In this document: positions 62,030 to 64,000 of the stretch, one piece after another
Numbering within the stretch: the first letter of the stretch is position 1
How the letters are laid out: each line of letters opens with the position of its first letter
From: Desulfobacter sp.
Lineage (GTDB): Bacteria > Desulfobacterota > Desulfobacteria > Desulfobacterales > Desulfobacteraceae
Assembly (NCBI GenBank): GCA_028768525.1
Contig: CP054837.1
Location: forward strand, 2,152,001 to 2,216,000
DNA: 64,000 nt
Direction of reading: 5' to 3'
The notes under the pieces: model-generated
What the model was told of the DNA's origin: nothing
What the model saw: only the letters and a program-made list of their open reading frames with translations
Database searches by the model: none
Position numbers and translations under genes: made by a program

Positions 62030-62674
62030 TTATTTTCCAAAGGTCAGGGTGATCAGGCCTTTATCGGGGAGGACCTCGATATGGGCGCCGGCATCGGAAC
62101 ATAGATGAAAGACGTCTGCGGCCTTTAACGCGGGTTCAGGGGATTCTGTAAAGGGGCTGGATGCCTCAAATCCCATGGTTACGGCATTCTCTTTTTTGGC
62201 AACACTAACTGAAAGCACCGTTTCAGCCGCCATGCCGGCCATCATGGCCTCCATGGTCTGCCAGATCAGATTCAGCAGCGAAAAATACGAAAGGGTCAGT
62301 GACACGGGGGTGTCTGTGGCTTCAATACGGATTTCCACCTGCCGGTTGGCGGCCAGCCTGGCCCCGATGCTGGCGGCAAGGGCTGCCGCATCATTGAGGT
62401 CCACCTGCTGCTCAGGGCGGTCGACACTGTGGGCAAACCGGTTCATCTGCTTGAGCAGGTCGTCGGCTCTCACAATCTGCCGGGAGATCCTCTCTGAGAC
62501 CTGGGTCAGCCGTTCCGGATCCAGGGGCCGGCCCTGGAGGGCCAGGGCCGTGAAGTCCTGTATCAGCCCGTTGTTTTCATTCATGATGGCCAGGCAGTTT
62601 TTAAGTTCATGGGACATGGCCGCCGTCATCTTGCCGAAATAGCCGGTACCCTTTGTACGTTGTTCAACTGTCAT
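62030..62674 (-). CDS. Histidine-kinase-like protein with H box but no clear N and G boxes
   Basis: 214 residues from the ATG at 62674, after AAAGGAAA. It has AAMSHELKNCLAIMNENNGL, similar to the H box of the neighbouring kinase at 63 kb, then a helical region, but the ATPase part lacks recognisable N, G1 and G2 boxes. It could act as a phosphotransfer (HPt-like) protein between kinase and receivers, or as a degenerate kinase. It lies between two receivers in the same operon. Confidence 0.75.
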   Translation of the reverse strand: MTVEQRTKGTGYFGKMTAAMSHELKNCLAIMNENNGLIQDFTALALQGRPLDPERLTQVSERISRQIVRADDLLKQMNRFAHSVDRPEQQVDLNDAAALAASIGARLAANRQVEIRIEATDTPVSLTLSYFSLLNLIWQTMEAMMAGMAAETVLSVSVAKKENAVTMGFEASSPFTESPEPALKAADVFHLCSDAGAHIEVLPDKGLITLTFGK

Positions 62675-62696
62675 TGTTTTCCTTTCCCGGGCAGCC

Positions 62697-63056
62697 TCAG
62701 TTGCCCAGTACCTCTTTGAGTCTCTCAATGAGGCGGGTGATGTCCACGGGTTTGACCAGATAGTACGCTTCTCCGGTTTCCGAACAGCCCTGTTGGTAAC
62801 AGTCCTTTGATCCGTGGCCGGTCATGAAAATATAACGGAGGTCGGCATCCTTCTGCTCCAGCCGCTGTTTGAGTTCAAACCCGTCGATACCGGGCATTTT
62901 CACGTCCAGTACCGCCACCTGGTAGGCATTATGGTCCACCATATCCAGGGCCTTTTCCGGCTCATCTGTCCAGTCTGCCTGAATCCCTCTGAATTCAAGG
63001 CGCTGGGCAAGGGTGGATACCAATTCTTTTTCATCGTCTACCAATAATATTTTCAT
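62697..63056 (-). CDS. Single-domain response regulator
   Basis: 119 residues. Receiver only: DDEKELV pocket, phospho-acceptor Asp in VAVLDVKMPGIDG, TGHGS, and KPVDITRL as Lys end. Its start codon overlaps the stop of the sensor kinase by four bases (ATGA), so it is the direct partner. The order kinase, receiver, H-box protein, receiver is that of a multistep relay. Confidence 0.94.
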   Translation of the reverse strand: MKILLVDDEKELVSTLAQRLEFRGIQADWTDEPEKALDMVDHNAYQVAVLDVKMPGIDGFELKQRLEQKDADLRYIFMTGHGSKDCYQQGCSETGEAYYLVKPVDITRLIERLKEVLGN

Positions 63057-64000
63057 GCTTTTTCCTTATCCCCTTCCGTAAGGGGCAGTAAAACGGTAAA
63101 TGTTGTGCCCTGGTTCTCTTTGCTTTTCACCTGGATCTGCCCCCCCAGTTCCTGGACAAGGCCGTAGGTGATGGACAGGCCTAAGCCTGTTCCGCCGTCA
63201 TCTGTTTTTGTGGAAAAAAAGGGTTCAAAAATTTCCTTGAGATTGGCCTCGGATATGCCGCAGCCGTCATCTCCAATGCCCAGCGAGACAAATCCCTGCG
63301 GTCCGTTCTGGGCACAGATATCCAATTGTCCCCCCGGCTCCATGGCGCCGAAGGCATTATTGATGATATTGAGCAGGATCTGCTGGAGCTTACCGTGATC
63401 GCAGAGCACTTTGGGGAGCTTCTCCGGTATATCAATTTTAATTGTGATATTTCTGAATTCCGCTTCCTTGGCCAGAAAGACCAGCACCTCATCCAGCACC
63501 ATCCGGATTTTCAGGGGCACCAGACGGTTATCGGTATGCCGGCCGAAGCTCAGCAGCTGTTTGGTAATCCGGCTGCATCGGATCACCGAGGCCAGAATGG
63601 TGTCAATGATCTTATCGAATCTAGCGTCATTGGCCCCTTCCGGACTGAACTCCAGGAGATCTTTCATCAGCCCGGCCTTTTCATTGATAATGGCCAGGGG
63701 ATTATTTATTTCATGGGCCACCCCTGCGGCCAGACGGCCGATGGAGGCCATCTTGTTGGCGTATTCAGCCATGTGGAGATATTCGGCCCGTTTCCGGTCC
63801 ACCATCCTCAGGCGGCGGACCAGATATGATGTGATCAGCCAGATCCAGAGCAGAATGACGGTAATGCTCCCCGCCAGATATTTGATCAGGGTGACCTGGC
63901 TGTCGCGCCAGGGGGCCATGAGCGCCTTTTCGGGCTTGATCACCATGAGCACAAAGGGAGTATCCGGTATATAACGGTAGGCCGCAATACACTTATCCCC
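63053..64000 (-). CDS. Sensor histidine kinase, N terminus cut by window edge
   Basis: About 315 residues visible and open to the edge. The visible start (IPDTPFVLMVIKP, then APWRDSQ) is the end of an extracytoplasmic dCache-type sensor, followed by a membrane span (about 60-80 from the visible start), then HisKA with AAGVAHEINNPLAIINEKAGL (shown in part) and HATPase with NNAFGAME, DDGCGIS and GTGLGLSITYGLV. It transfers phosphate to the receiver with which it overlaps by four bases. The signal is unknown as the sensor is largely outside the window. Confidence 0.93.
   Translation of the reverse strand, partial: GDKCIAAYRYIPDTPFVLMVIKPEKALMAPWRDSQVTLIKYLAGSITVILLWIWLITSYLVRRLRMVDRKRAEYLHMAEYANKMASIGRLAAGVAHEINNPLAIINEKAGLMKDLLEFSPEGANDARFDKIIDTILASVIRCSRITKQLLSFGRHTDNRLVPLKIRMVLDEVLVFLAKEAEFRNITIKIDIPEKLPKVLCDHGKLQQILLNIINNAFGAMEPGGQLDICAQNGPQGFVSLGIGDDGCGISEANLKEIFEPFFSTKTDDGGTGLGLSITYGLVQELGGQIQVKSKENQGTTFTVLLPLTEGDKEKA

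Noticed and set aside
1..64000. CRISPR array, rRNA, tRNA or insertion sequence
   Set aside because: No evenly spaced repeats, no transposase motifs and no cloverleaf or rRNA segment were recognised in reading both strands.

Overview
The window looks like chromosome of an anaerobic, motile, respiring Desulfobacterota bacterium, most likely a Desulfobacteraceae-type sulfate reducer. The reasons are a complete glutaryl-CoA dehydrogenase plus biotin-dependent, sodium-translocating glutaconyl-CoA decarboxylase operon, a corrinoid methyltransferase module of the glycine-betaine (MtgB/C/A) type, many histidine kinases and sigma-54 regulators, and an apparent selenoprotein. The taxonomic call is inference; no rRNA or tRNA gene is visible. 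Most genes are GC-rich. The signalling genes at 56.1-61.3 kb and the island around 40.2-41.5 kb are visibly more AT-rich.

Layout. 0-9.2 kb: the 3' end of an acyl-CoA thioesterase, then a leftward run holding a DUF3786 protein, a small membrane protein, a variant Lgt-family membrane protein, phosphatidylserine decarboxylase and an 807-residue unknown protein with an HELTH zinc motif. Old-yellow-enzyme, ArfB, ElaA-type acetyltransferase and alpha/beta-hydrolase genes follow. 9.4-9.6 kb: a free-standing promoter, folded-RNA and terminator unit. 9.6-15.9 kb: a deaminase-type amidohydrolase, a flavoprotein, a Cu/Zn-efflux-type permease with an in-frame TGA that fits selenocysteine, a CBS-domain protein with an MFS transporter, and a cold-shock gene. 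16.2-26.8 kb: the glutarate/glutaconate catabolic block (CoA-transferase subunits, regulators, decarboxylase operon, dehydrogenase).

27-37.7 kb: two PrmA-type methyltransferases, a kinase paired with a tandem sulfite-oxidase-fold secreted protein, a chemoreceptor, a eukaryote-type HisA, a lone flagellin, a sigma-54 activator and a PilZ-like protein. 37.7-43.8 kb: priA, a secreted hydrolase in an AT-rich island, and the upp-uraA pyrimidine salvage operon. 43.9-51.1 kb: an AraC regulator, a DMT exporter, a 3-hydroxyisobutyrate-dehydrogenase-type reductase, a D-aminoacylase-type amidohydrolase, a PAS sigma-54 activator and a chemoreceptor. 51.2-56.0 kb: a long folded intergenic element, then betaine transporter, methyltransferase, corrinoid protein and methyl-THF methyltransferase. 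56.1-64 kb: an amino-acid-binding-domain hybrid kinase with partner genes, then a receiver/kinase phosphorelay cut by the window edge.

Working together, the two catabolic blocks feed C1 units (betaine methyl to tetrahydrofolate) and crotonyl-CoA (from glutaryl- or glutaconyl-CoA) into central metabolism, with sodium export recovering decarboxylation energy. The strongest candidates for new biology are the selenocysteine-containing metal-efflux permease, the 9.4 kb small RNA, the 51.2 kb folded element, and the lipid-enzyme cluster with the HELTH protein.
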